Assembly (NCBI GenBank): GCA_964655995.1
Contig: CAZZPK010000001.1
Coordinates: 1 to 64,000 of the forward strand
Source: JACPIA01 sp964655995
Lineage (GTDB): Bacteria > Patescibacteriota > Minisyncoccia > Phycocordibacterales > XYD1-FULL-46-19
Direction: 5' to 3'
DNA length: 64,000 nt
Shown here: positions 30,984 through 39,709 of the stretch, piece after piece
Layout of the letters: each line of letters starts with the position of its first letter
Numbering within the stretch: position 1 is the stretch's first letter
Notes under the pieces: model-generated
Told to the model about the DNA's origin: nothing
The model's database searches: none
What the model saw: the letters and a program-made list of their open reading frames with translations, nothing else
Position numbers and translations under genes: made by a program

Positions 30984-33900
30984 ATGAAAAAATTTATTGT
31001 GGTGTGTGCTCTGCTACTTTTGGTGGCGGCACCGGTTTACGCGCAGATTTACAACACTACTCCTAAACCGGCGACGACGCAAACCGATGCCGAGATACGT
31101 GAGAAACTTAATGCTCTCATTCAACAATTATTAGCCATTTTGGTTCAATTACGGGCCAATCAAGGGACTACTGCGCCAGCTACGTTACCAACTGTCACCT
31201 TAACTGCCAACCCTAATCCACGGGTGGTCAATAGTGTAACCGGCGGCGGATCAGTTTCCGTATTGTCCTGGACTAGTACTAATAGCGATTATTGCCGTCT
31301 AAATGGAGGGCGTTTCTATAACGAAATCCAAAATTCTAGTGGTTCGGTCCAAGTAACGCCTTGGGTACCGACCACTTACAATATCACTTGTTATAACAAA
31401 AATAACGGTAATGCTGGTATAAGTAATACCAGTTCGGTTACCCTAAAGACTACCACTGATGTAGATAATGATGGTGATGTCGACCAGGATGATGTTAATT
31501 ATGTAACAAACTGTGCTAATGGTATTTGTGCCAGTGGCATTAATGCCAATGTTAATGGTGTTGGAGGTGTTGATGCCGCTGATATCTCAATCATTAATCA
31601 TGTAGTGACTCGATCAAAACTCGAGTTAGTTAAAGTTTCGAGCCCTAATGGTATTGACCAAGTGTACAATTCGGCGCACCCCGAGTTCCCATCGCTTAAA
31701 TTTGCATTTGAGATCGAGGTTATGGCTGTAAATGGTGATGTCTTTATTCCTCAATATGCGGTCGCTACCTGGGCTCATAACGAGACTTTAGGGCAAGTCA
31801 ATCAAAGTTCGCCGGAAAGCCACATTGTTTCCTTCTCTAATGTATTTATAGCTCAAAATTCACCTTACGGCACGGCCTATAAGTTACCTAAAGGCATGAC
31901 GGGTATAATCACTATTGAGAAGAGTTTTGATACTGGTAGGATGTTTGCTGGCAAGTACTATGGTTATGTTGATTCGCTAAAGTATTACCAATCTTGGCCT
32001 AATACACAATCTCCTGCTTTTAACACCCATTCGGAGGGGTTAGTAATTAAACAACAAACCAGTAATTCTGAGCAAGTACTTGGTGAAAAGTCTCCTTATA
32101 TTACCTCTATCACTACACCTAGAAATGTTGGCGATACCGTCACTATTACCGGAGAAAGATTGACCGGGGCTGTGGCGCTTAAAACTCCTTCTACGATAAG
32201 TAATATCGCTGTTAGTTCCGACAATCGCCAGGTCAGTTTTAAGATTGATTCAGTACAAAAACCGGGTATTTATGAGGTAACAGTGGTCGATAAAGCTTAC
32301 GGTGAGAGTAATCGAGCTTGGTTAGAAATTAAATCAGGTCCAGTGGCGGCTACTGGCCCCAAGGTCACTTACCCTAATGGAGGGGAGAACTTAATTATTG
32401 GCAATCAATCCAATATTAATTGGACTTTTGGTGGGGCGCCGGCCACAAATGTCTCCGTCTACTTGGTAGGCGGCAATGCCATCCAGTGCATCAAGGCTCC
32501 TTGTCCCTCTGATCAAGCTCGCCATTTGGTGTCCGCTAATGCCAATGGCACAAGTCTGTACTGGACTATCGGTAAAATAGCCAATAGCAGTTTGGTGCCA
32601 GCTGGCCAGTATCGAGTAGAAGTTTGCTCCAGTGTTGCTTGCGACCAAAGCGACAATTACTTTACGATTTCCGATCCATTGATTAATCCAGTTCTGCCGA
32701 CTGTTGATTTGGTAATTACTAATGATCCTGACGACAGAGTAACGGTGACGGCCGGTTCTCTCGTTCCTATCACTTGGTCATCCACTAATGCCGTCTCTTG
32801 TACTCCTAACAATGGCGGTATCGTTGATCCTAGTTCCTCCTATCAATTTAGCGGTACGATCAACACCTCAGGTAGTCGTGAGATTAAATTTGTCAGCAAT
32901 GGTAACGTTTCTATTACCTGTATGGGGCCGGGCGGTAGCGTTACCGATACAGTTGCGGTGGATATTGCCACTCAATCAGAAGTGCCTACCCCTACCGTTG
33001 ATCTAAAAGTTAATGGCAGTAACGGCCCGGTTGCCGTTCCTTACAACACTTATGTCCCAATTACCTGGACTTCGACCAATTCCATAAGTTGTACTGCCAA
33101 CCCTAGTGTTGGCGTAGTGGCTGCCGACTCAGATTACAAATTCCAAGCCGGACCGGTAAATACCACGGGTAATCGCTTGATTAAATTTACCGGTACGGGT
33201 GTTATCTCCATTACTTGCCAAAACGCCGCTGGGCAAGTATCTAATCCCGATCCGGTGGCGGTAAATGTTGTCGCGGCTACAACCCCGCCACCACCTCCTC
33301 CACCAGCTCCGGCCGCCCCTACTGTTTATCTAAAAATTAACAATAGTACCGGTCCGGTGGCTGTAGTGTCGGGTGCGACTGCTAACATTTCTTGGGGCTC
33401 CACTAATGCCGTCTCTTGTACTCCTAACAATGGTGGTATCGTTGATCCTAGTTCCTCCTATCAATTTAGCGGTACGATCAACACCTCAGGTAGTCGTGAG
33501 ATTAAATTTAACCGCACAGGGGTCATCTCTATTACTTGTCAAAACTCGGCTGGTCAAACCGCTCAAGCGGCAGTGACAGTCAACGTGACCGCGGCGCCGG
33601 TTATTACAAGCTCTAATGTTAAGTATCCAGATCCAGATACCACAATGTTTGTCCCTGGTGATGGTCGTCGAGCGACTATTAATTGGACTACTACTAATGC
33701 TCAGAGTTGTAAATTAAATGGTGTTCAAGCGGGTTCGCCGGCCGCCGGCTATTTGCCGGCAGTCGGTTCGACTCAAGTGTCGCCAAGTATTCCTAAAACC
33801 TTCCAACTGGTTTGCTACAGCGGAGCTAATTGGACCGGTACTGCCTCGGCCCCTCTTAATATCCCGATTAAAGTTTCGACTGATGTTGATGGTAATGGCC

Positions 33901-34139
33901 GGGTTGATGCAACTGATCTACAGCTGATGACTAACTGTATCACTGATGCCAACTGTTCGCTCGGTAAAGCTAAAGCTGATGTTAATCGCGATAACTCTCT
34001 TAATGCTACTGATCAACAAATGATCAACAATGCGATCTTAATTCAACAACAGCAAGCTCAGGCTAATAGCACTACCCAAACCGCCTCGGTTTTCAGCGGT
34101 CTGCGTGGTTGGTTGCAGGGGCTGTTTGGTGGCAATTAA
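30984..34139 (+). CDS. Large secreted protein with Ig-like repeats and two dockerin-like modules
   Basis: 1051 aa from ATG 30984. Signal peptide MKKFIVVCALLLLVAAPVYA-Q. A first Ig-like region contains WTSTNSDYCRLNGG. Dockerin-type Ca-binding repeats at about 159-200 (DVDNDGDVDQDDV, NVNGVGGVDAADI) and again at about 964-1015 (DVDGNGRVDATDL, DVNRDNSLNATDQ). An IPT/TIG-like part lies at about 375-450, a PNGGE..IIGNQSNINW module at about 460, then three Ig-like repeats at about 570, 672 and 780 sharing ITW.STN..SCT. Two of them contain a nearly identical 111-bp DNA segment. No LPxTG or clear C-terminal anchor. Probably a surface adhesin or assembly scaffold; ligand unknown. Tail-to-tail with recG with no spacing. 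Confidence 0.85.
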   Translation: MKKFIVVCALLLLVAAPVYAQIYNTTPKPATTQTDAEIREKLNALIQQLLAILVQLRANQGTTAPATLPTVTLTANPNPRVVNSVTGGGSVSVLSWTSTNSDYCRLNGGRFYNEIQNSSGSVQVTPWVPTTYNITCYNKNNGNAGISNTSSVTLKTTTDVDNDGDVDQDDVNYVTNCANGICASGINANVNGVGGVDAADISIINHVVTRSKLELVKVSSPNGIDQVYNSAHPEFPSLKFAFEIEVMAVNGDVFIPQYAVATWAHNETLGQVNQSSPESHIVSFSNVFIAQNSPYGTAYKLPKGMTGIITIEKSFDTGRMFAGKYYGYVDSLKYYQSWPNTQSPAFNTHSEGLVIKQQTSNSEQVLGEKSPYITSITTPRNVGDTVTITGERLTGAVALKTPSTISNIAVSSDNRQVSFKIDSVQKPGIYEVTVVDKAYGESNRAWLEIKSGPVAATGPKVTYPNGGENLIIGNQSNINWTFGGAPATNVSVYLVGGNAIQCIKAPCPSDQARHLVSANANGTSLYWTIGKIANSSLVPAGQYRVEVCSSVACDQSDNYFTISDPLINPVLPTVDLVITNDPDDRVTVTAGSLVPITWSSTNAVSCTPNNGGIVDPSSSYQFSGTINTSGSREIKFVSNGNVSITCMGPGGSVTDTVAVDIATQSEVPTPTVDLKVNGSNGPVAVPYNTYVPITWTSTNSISCTANPSVGVVAADSDYKFQAGPVNTTGNRLIKFTGTGVISITCQNAAGQVSNPDPVAVNVVAATTPPPPPPPAPAAPTVYLKINNSTGPVAVVSGATANISWGSTNAVSCTPNNGGIVDPSSSYQFSGTINTSGSREIKFNRTGVISITCQNSAGQTAQAAVTVNVTAAPVITSSNVKYPDPDTTMFVPGDGRRATINWTTTNAQSCKLNGVQAGSPAAGYLPAVGSTQVSPSIPKTFQLVCYSGANWTGTASAPLNIPIKVSTDVDGNGRVDATDLQLMTNCITDANCSLGKAKADVNRDNSLNATDQQMINNAILIQQQQAQANSTTQTASVFSGLRGWLQGLFGGN
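32781..32891 (+). repeat. 111-bp internal repeat, copy 1
   Basis: Same as 33399-33509 with a single C/T difference seen (GGCGGT against GGTGGT). Encodes STNAVSCTPNNGGIVDPSSS and onward in an Ig-like repeat. Confidence 0.95.
33399..33509 (+). repeat. 111-bp internal repeat, copy 2
   Basis: Second copy of 32781-32891 in the third C-terminal Ig-like repeat, while the repeat between them has diverged. It points to recent internal duplication or gene conversion. Confidence 0.95.
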
Positions 34140-36272
34140 TTACTCAAAGTGGATTTCCTGATTCACCGCTTGCACCCGCTCCGCCAGGAGCGGGTGTTTG
34201 GTTAGTTTTGGATCGGCACTGATTAATTTCTGGGCAGTGGCACGGGCAGCCTCGACCATTTTTAAGTTTTTAATCGCTTCCATACCTAAATCAGAGAGGC
34301 CCCACTGCTTTTCGCCACTTAAGAGGCCGGCCCCGCGGAGGGCCAAATCAAGCTCGGCGAGCTCAAAGCCGTTTTTGGCTGTGGCTAGTGCCCGGAGGCG
34401 CTTTAGCGAGGCTGGCGAGGCGGTGTCGGTAAAGAGGAGGCAGGTGGCCTCGTGCGCCGAGCGGGCCACCCGGCCGCGGAGCTGATGCAGCTGGGCCAGG
34501 CCAAAGCGCTCCGCGCCCTCAATAATAATAATCGTCGCATTGGGCACATTAACTCCGACCTCAACAACGGAGGTGGCAACTAAAATATCGATGCGGCCGG
34601 CACTAAACTCACTCATCACCTCTTCCTTTTCTTTCGGCTTCAGTTTGGAGTGGATGAGGCCAACAACATGTTGGGGAAAGATTTTTTCAGCCAAACGTTT
34701 GGCCTCGGCTTTGGCTGATTTGGTTTGCAGGGCTTTTACCTTATCCTGATCAGGTTCGTCTATTCTGGGGCAAATCACATACGCTTGCCGGCCGGCTTTT
34801 AACGCTTGGCGCACTAAGTTATAAGCCTCTCCGCGTTCAGTCGGCGGGATGATTTTGGTTACAATCGCGCCGCGGCCGGCCGGCTGCTCGTCCAAAAGCG
34901 ACAAATCCAAGTCGCCGTGTATGGTTAAAGCGAGGGTGCGGGGGATCGGCGTGGCCGTCATCGAGAGCAGATGCGGCGCTTTAACTTTGTTTTGCTTAAC
35001 CAGTTTGGAGCGCTGCATTACGCCAAAGCGATGCTGTTCGTCGATAATCGCGTAAGCCAGGTTTTTCCATCTCACCGTTTTTTGGATCAACGCTTGCGTG
35101 CCCACTAAAATGGGGATTTCGCCGTTGGCCACCCACTTTAAGAGTTGCGAGCGGGAGATGCTGGTGTAATTATTTAAATTAATTTTGGAGGGGAATTTGT
35201 AGCAGCCGCCGCCGGTTAACAAGCCGATATTTACTTGGTAATTTTTGAAAAATTGGATAAAAGACTCAAAATGCTGTTTGGCTAAGATTTCGGTCGGAGC
35301 CATGTAAGCCACCTCATAGCCGGCTCGGACCACGGCATAGGCAGTGGCGGCGGCCACAGCCGTTTTGCCGGAGCCGACATCACCCTCCAAGAGACGCGTC
35401 ATTGGCGCGGCTTTGGCCAAATCGGAGATAATATCTCTGATTGCCCGCTCTTGAGCCTTGGTGGGAGCAAAGGGGAAGCCGGCGACAAAATTACCGACCA
35501 CAGTCGGTGTCACTTTGATGGGATAGCTCCCCTGGGAGCGATAGTTGGCGCGGTCGCGCAGGCGCGCCAGCTGTATTGAGAGTACCTCCTCAAAGGCAAA
35601 ACGCTTGCGCGCTGCTAAGGCGTCTTTTTGCTTTTGCGGCTCATGGATCCACACCAAAGCGGTGGCCAGAGTCGGCAAATGGTACTCGTTTAAGATTTCC
35701 TTGGCGATCGGGTCGGGGATTTGCTCATGCACGCCTTGGGCCAATAAAGTTTTAATGTGATGTTGGAACCAGCCCGAGGAGAGGCCGCGCGTCTCGGGGT
35801 AAATCGGCACCGGCTGCTCGTCGTTTTGACTGCCAAATAGCGAGGAGGCGCTACTGGTCTGATAATCCGGGGTGCCGGCCATAATTTCCGGATTGGCCAG
35901 ATAGAGTTCGCCGCGGCGCTCGGCGATTCTGCCTCTAAAATAGGCTGTGGCGCCCGGTGGCACCTTTTTGGCCAAATAGGCTTGATGGAACCAGATAATC
36001 TTTAGTTTGCCGGTTTCATCCTCCACGAGTGCCTCGGCCATGGGGATTTTTTTGCGCCAGGCTTTTTTGGTTTCCGACTTGAGGACTTTGCCGTAGATCA
36101 CCGCCTCATCGCCGGCCTTAAGCTCGCCAATATTGCTAAACAAAGCGCTGTCGGTATAGCGCGCCGGGAAATAGCGCAACAAATCGCCCAGCGTTTTAAC
36201 GCCCAGCCGCTCTAAACCGGCCTGTTGGACAGGAGTTAATCTAAAACGGTCGGTAATTAGCGTTTGATACAA
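34140..36272 (-). CDS. recG: ATP-dependent DNA helicase RecG
   Basis: 710 aa. Branch-migration helicase that regresses stalled forks. N-terminal wedge/OB domain (about 1-165), Walker A GDVGSGKT at 297-304, DEQH box at 411-414 (DEQHRFGV), SMTATPIPRTL, and the C-terminal RecG motifs GRVARSAHEATCLLF and LRGAGLLSGEKQWG. A short insertion (GGCYKFPSKINLNNYTSISR, about 355-374) lengthens the loop before WVANGEIPILVGTQALIQ. Its start overlaps the end of the prepilin gene by 16 nt, so it is probably co-transcribed with pilus genes. Confidence 0.97.
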   Translation of the reverse strand: MYQTLITDRFRLTPVQQAGLERLGVKTLGDLLRYFPARYTDSALFSNIGELKAGDEAVIYGKVLKSETKKAWRKKIPMAEALVEDETGKLKIIWFHQAYLAKKVPPGATAYFRGRIAERRGELYLANPEIMAGTPDYQTSSASSLFGSQNDEQPVPIYPETRGLSSGWFQHHIKTLLAQGVHEQIPDPIAKEILNEYHLPTLATALVWIHEPQKQKDALAARKRFAFEEVLSIQLARLRDRANYRSQGSYPIKVTPTVVGNFVAGFPFAPTKAQERAIRDIISDLAKAAPMTRLLEGDVGSGKTAVAAATAYAVVRAGYEVAYMAPTEILAKQHFESFIQFFKNYQVNIGLLTGGGCYKFPSKINLNNYTSISRSQLLKWVANGEIPILVGTQALIQKTVRWKNLAYAIIDEQHRFGVMQRSKLVKQNKVKAPHLLSMTATPIPRTLALTIHGDLDLSLLDEQPAGRGAIVTKIIPPTERGEAYNLVRQALKAGRQAYVICPRIDEPDQDKVKALQTKSAKAEAKRLAEKIFPQHVVGLIHSKLKPKEKEEVMSEFSAGRIDILVATSVVEVGVNVPNATIIIIEGAERFGLAQLHQLRGRVARSAHEATCLLFTDTASPASLKRLRALATAKNGFELAELDLALRGAGLLSGEKQWGLSDLGMEAIKNLKMVEAARATAQKLISADPKLTKHPLLAERVQAVNQEIHFE

Positions 36273-36736
36273 ATTTCTTGGGCGTCGGGCAGTGCGGTCT
36301 CAAGCGCGGCGGCCGGGGCGCAGACGCTGACACGGCCGGTGCCGTCGACAGCGACAGTATAACCGGTATTGGTGGTCGTTGTCGCGGTGGGGTCAATCGG
36401 CAAGGCAGAGATGTAAGTGGGGACTAAGCAGGACAAGTCGATGGCGTTATTTGCGGTAGTGGTAGCGCTGTAAATGGTAGAGGTGGCGGTAGGCAAGGCT
36501 GGGCAGGTAAAGCTACCAAAAGTGCCGGCAAACAGGCCCTTGTTGTCGGCGATGCGCTGGCCGATGGCGTTTAAAATGGCGTTGACGCCGGCCACGCGCT
36601 CGGTATTGCGCGCTTGGGCAAATTGCTTGGCCGGATTGATGGCGATGATAACGATGGCCGCCAACACGGCAATAATGCCGATAACCACCAAGATCTCAAT
36701 TAATGTAAATCCTTTCTTTTTATTTTTTTTATTCAT
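36257..36736 (-). CDS. Type IV prepilin-like protein
   Basis: 159 aa from ATG 36736. Class III prepilin leader MNKKNKKKG with the cleavage site before FTLIEILVVIGIIAVLAAIVIIAI, with Glu at +5 of the mature protein. The hydrophobic helix continues into NPAKQFAQARNTERVAGVNAILNAIGQRIADNKG, then a Thr/Ala-rich head with Cys residues that can form disulfides. Processed by a prepilin peptidase (not in this window) and assembled into a pilus. Second gene of a minus-strand operon. Confidence 0.92.
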   Translation of the reverse strand: MNKKNKKKGFTLIEILVVIGIIAVLAAIVIIAINPAKQFAQARNTERVAGVNAILNAIGQRIADNKGLFAGTFGSFTCPALPTATSTIYSATTTANNAIDLSCLVPTYISALPIDPTATTTTNTGYTVAVDGTGRVSVCAPAAALETALPDAQEICIKR

Positions 36737-36783
36737 ACACAAATAAAAATTAAATAATAAAAAGACACACTGTATTAAGTATA

Positions 36784-37170
36784 TTACAACGGCAATTCTT
36801 GCCAAGCTGTCAGATTAAAGGTCTGACCCGCTTTGGTGGCGGTGGCCGAGAGAGTGGTGTAAGCGTCGGCCACACGCGCCGTTACTCTGATGCTGGCCAA
36901 ATCGGGTGTTGGCCGCTCGACCGGGGCGATAAAGCAAATACCGCTTGGATAAGTGGTAGTGGCCGGGGCAGCGTAAGGTTGTCCGATCGACAAGCCGGTA
37001 ATGACCGTATCGAGACAGCCGCCGGCCAAAGCGGCGCTGGCCGCTTTGGCCTCGGCGCTTAAAACATTAAAGCGCGCTTGCCAGCCGGCAAAACCGTACT
37101 CGCTAGCCACAGTCAAAAGGATCAGAGAGACGATTACCGTGGTAATCAAAGCGATATAACCCCGCTTCAT
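36784..37170 (-). CDS. PilX-like pilus accessory protein
   Basis: 128 aa. N-terminal MKRGYIALITTVIVSLILLTVASEYG is one TM helix beginning at residue 4-5, of the PilX-N type seen next to prepilins; no classic prepilin cleavage motif. The rest is small and Ala/Thr-rich with two Cys (GGCLDT, GICFIAP). It precedes the prepilin gene by 47 nt. Likely a minor pilus component; function inferred from the N-terminus and context. Confidence 0.6.
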   Translation of the reverse strand: MKRGYIALITTVIVSLILLTVASEYGFAGWQARFNVLSAEAKAASAALAGGCLDTVITGLSIGQPYAAPATTTYPSGICFIAPVERPTPDLASIRVTARVADAYTTLSATATKAGQTFNLTAWQELPL

Positions 37171-37179
37171 TTAATTGGT

Positions 37180-37185
37180 ATTTTA
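37180..37185 (-). promoter_or_regulatory. -10 box of the pilin-recG operon
   Basis: TGCTAAAAT on the minus strand (TAAAAT at 37185-37180), 9 nt before ATG 37170. Confidence 0.4.
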
Positions 37186-37211
37186 GCAAAAACTAGGTAA
37201 AGTTAGAGAAT

Positions 37212-38207
37212 ATGAGGATAGTGATCGCTACCGGGATTTATCCGCCCCAGATCGGCGGGCCGGCCCAGTATGCCAAAGAGTTGGCTGGGGCTTTGGTACG
37301 GGCCGGTCATGAGGTGGTGGTTAAAACTTATCGTTTGGAGCATCAATTGCCAACAGGTATCAGGCATATTTATTATTTTTTAAAAATTTTGCCGGCGGTA
37401 TGGCGCGCTGATGCAATAATTGCTTTAGACACTTTTAGTGTCGGTGTGCCGGCGGTGGCGGCGGGGCGATTGCTTGGTACGCCGGTGATTATCCGCACCG
37501 GGGGCGATTTTTTGTGGGAGGGTTATGTCGAGCGGACGGGCGACAAGGTATTGCTCCGCGATTTTTATCAAACAAGTCGCAGTCAGTGGAATTTAAAAGA
37601 AAAGATCATTTTCGCTCTATCGGACTCTGCCTTGCGCGGGGCCACTCATCTGGTTTTCAGTACCGCTTGGCAGCGCGATATTTTTACTCCGGTTTATCGC
37701 TTGGATCAAACCAAAATCGCCTTGATCGCCAATTTTAGCGGGCCTAAATTGCCGAGCGCTTCCCCGGCCGGTAAAGTTTTTGTCGGCGGCACCAGGCCGC
37801 TCAAGTGGAAAAATCTGGATATGCTTAAACAAGTTTTTGCTCAAATCAAGGATGCTAAACTGGATCTAACCACCGCGCCTTACCAAGAATTTTTGGCTAA
37901 AATAAAAGAGAGTTACGCGGTGATTTTGGTATCGCTCGGCGACATCAGTCCTAATTTGGTTTTGGACGCCTTGTCGCTTAATAAGCCGGTAATTTTAACT
38001 AAAGAAACTGGCATCGCCCCCCTACTTAAAGATGCGGTGATGTGGGTTGATCCGCTTAATCCGGCCGATATTGCGGAAAAAGTTAAATTATTGCTTGACC
38101 CGGCTGTTTACCAAGATTATGTTTCTCGTGCGTCTAATTTTAATTACGTCCACACTTGGGAGGAGATTGCGGACGAGTTTGCGCAAATAATAAAAAGACA
38201 TGAGTAA
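37212..38207 (+). CDS. Glycosyltransferase family 4, first gene of the glycan cluster
   Basis: 331 aa. GT-B fold: N-terminal MRIVIATGIYPPQIGGPAQYAKELAGALVRAGHEV (Gly-rich acceptor loop), then FVGGTRPLKWKNLDMLKQVF and a C-terminal nucleotide-sugar site region LVSLGDISPNLVLDALSLNKPVILT, a weak version of the ExxxxxxxE motif (the first Glu is Asp). Retaining transferase acting at the inner membrane surface; donor and acceptor unknown. Starts the co-directional cluster, opposite to the pilin operon, and overlaps the next gene by 8 nt. Confidence 0.85.
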   Translation: MRIVIATGIYPPQIGGPAQYAKELAGALVRAGHEVVVKTYRLEHQLPTGIRHIYYFLKILPAVWRADAIIALDTFSVGVPAVAAGRLLGTPVIIRTGGDFLWEGYVERTGDKVLLRDFYQTSRSQWNLKEKIIFALSDSALRGATHLVFSTAWQRDIFTPVYRLDQTKIALIANFSGPKLPSASPAGKVFVGGTRPLKWKNLDMLKQVFAQIKDAKLDLTTAPYQEFLAKIKESYAVILVSLGDISPNLVLDALSLNKPVILTKETGIAPLLKDAVMWVDPLNPADIAEKVKLLLDPAVYQDYVSRASNFNYVHTWEEIADEFAQIIKRHE

Positions 38208-39261
38208 AGTATTAATGATTTCCACTGATCGGCAGATTTTAAATCCGGAGAGTGCCGTGGCCGTGCGCATGGCGCGTTATGGTGAGGCGGTCACGGAGTT
38301 ACATATTGTTGTTTGTGCTCCCGGCGATTTAGGGCAAAAAGCGCAATTGGCCGCCAATGTCTGGGTTTACCCCGCCCAGACCGTTTCCCGCTGGCTCCGT
38401 CCGTTGGCCGCTTACCGAGTAGCCCAAAAAGTCAGCCGACAAGTAAAACCCTCCCTGATTACTTGTCAGGATCCGTTTGAGACCGGTTTGGTCGGCAAGT
38501 GGTTGGCCCAAAAATTCAACTTGCCACTGGAGATTCAAATTCACACTGATTTAACCAGCCCATATCTTGTCAGACAATCCTTGCTCAATAAATTAAGATT
38601 ATTGATCGCCAAATCAGTTTTGCCGTCGGCCACCCACATTAGAGCAGTGAGTCAAAAAATAAAAGAGGGGATAATTAAAAAATACAATTTGCCACCCGAG
38701 CGCATTTACATTTTGCCGATTGCCGTCGATTTAAAGCCCTCGATCGACAGCTGGATTTCGCCGTATGCCAAAACGATTTTGACAGTCTCGCGGTTAGAGC
38801 CTGAAAAAAACGTCGCTTTGGCGCTCCGAGCGCTTGCCGTAATCGCCAAAACCGACAATGATATCGGCTTGGTCATTGTCGGCTCGGGCCGGCTACTGCC
38901 GGATCTCAAAGTTTTGAGCCGCCGGCTCGGGGTGGAGGACCGAGTGACTTGGCTTGGGCAGCAGCCTGATGTTTGGCCGTTTTACCGGGCGGCCAAAGTT
39001 TTATTCCATCCAGCCCATTACGAGGGCTATGGCTTGGTGTTGGTCGAGGCCGCCTCGTTTGGTTTACCCATAGTTTCTACCGATGTCGGGGTAGCGCGCG
39101 AGGTCGGGGCGGTAATCATACCCAATAATGAGCCTGAGACGGCCGCCCAAACTCTCCTGGAGGCCCTAAAATTGCCCAAAACAAGCGTTTTGCCGCCGGG
39201 GCTGGTCGTAAGCCCTGACGAGTATTTGGCTGTTTTAAGAGCCAAATGGCACTCAGCTTGA
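38200..39261 (+). CDS. Glycosyltransferase family 4
   Basis: 353 aa. GT-B retaining transferase. Donor-site motifs are complete: TVSRLEPEKNVALALRALAVI and the EX7E motif in HPAHYEGYGLVLVEAASFGLPIVSTDVGVAREV. Inner-membrane-associated sugar transfer to a lipid-linked acceptor is expected. Overlaps the previous gene (ATGAGTAA). Confidence 0.92.
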   Translation: MSKVLMISTDRQILNPESAVAVRMARYGEAVTELHIVVCAPGDLGQKAQLAANVWVYPAQTVSRWLRPLAAYRVAQKVSRQVKPSLITCQDPFETGLVGKWLAQKFNLPLEIQIHTDLTSPYLVRQSLLNKLRLLIAKSVLPSATHIRAVSQKIKEGIIKKYNLPPERIYILPIAVDLKPSIDSWISPYAKTILTVSRLEPEKNVALALRALAVIAKTDNDIGLVIVGSGRLLPDLKVLSRRLGVEDRVTWLGQQPDVWPFYRAAKVLFHPAHYEGYGLVLVEAASFGLPIVSTDVGVAREVGAVIIPNNEPETAAQTLLEALKLPKTSVLPPGLVVSPDEYLAVLRAKWHSA

Positions 39262-39283
39262 TTTTAAGTTAAAATATCTTTTT

Positions 39284-39706
39284 ATGGCCTATTTGCTGTT
39301 ATTGTTTGAGCATCGTATCCGCATTGCCAAATATATTATTTCCGGAGGCACTGCCGCCTCAGTCAATTTAGGTTTCCTTTTTCTGTTTGCTGATGTTTTA
39401 GGTCTTCATTACTTGGTTGCCGGGGTACTGGCTTTTGTTTTAGCCTTCGGTGTTAGTTTTACCTTGCAAAAATTTTGGACTTTTCAAAACCATGACCGGG
39501 CGCTGATACCCAAGCAAATGGTCATTTATTTGACTGTCTCTGTTTTTAGCCTCATGGTCAATACAATTTTGCTTTATTTGTTTGTCGAATGGTTTGGTTG
39601 GTGGCATATCTGGGCCCAGGTAATGGCTGGCGGCCTACTGGCCCTAATTAACTTTTTTATTTATCGTTTTGTCATTTTCCATCAACCGATCATTGAGCTG
39701 TCATAA
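39284..39706 (+). CDS. GtrA-family membrane protein
   Basis: 140 aa with four TM helices. GtrA pattern: KYIISGGTAASVNLGFLFLFADVLG, FVLAFGVSFTLQKFWTFQN (the conserved NK..TF-type region) and NFFIYRFVIF at the end. Family members are thought to move or present polyprenyl-phosphate sugars during cell-surface glycan synthesis. 22 nt after a GT4 gene and 3 nt before another. Confidence 0.9.
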   Translation: MAYLLLLFEHRIRIAKYIISGGTAASVNLGFLFLFADVLGLHYLVAGVLAFVLAFGVSFTLQKFWTFQNHDRALIPKQMVIYLTVSVFSLMVNTILLYLFVEWFGWWHIWAQVMAGGLLALINFFIYRFVIFHQPIIELS

Positions 39707-39709
39707 ATT

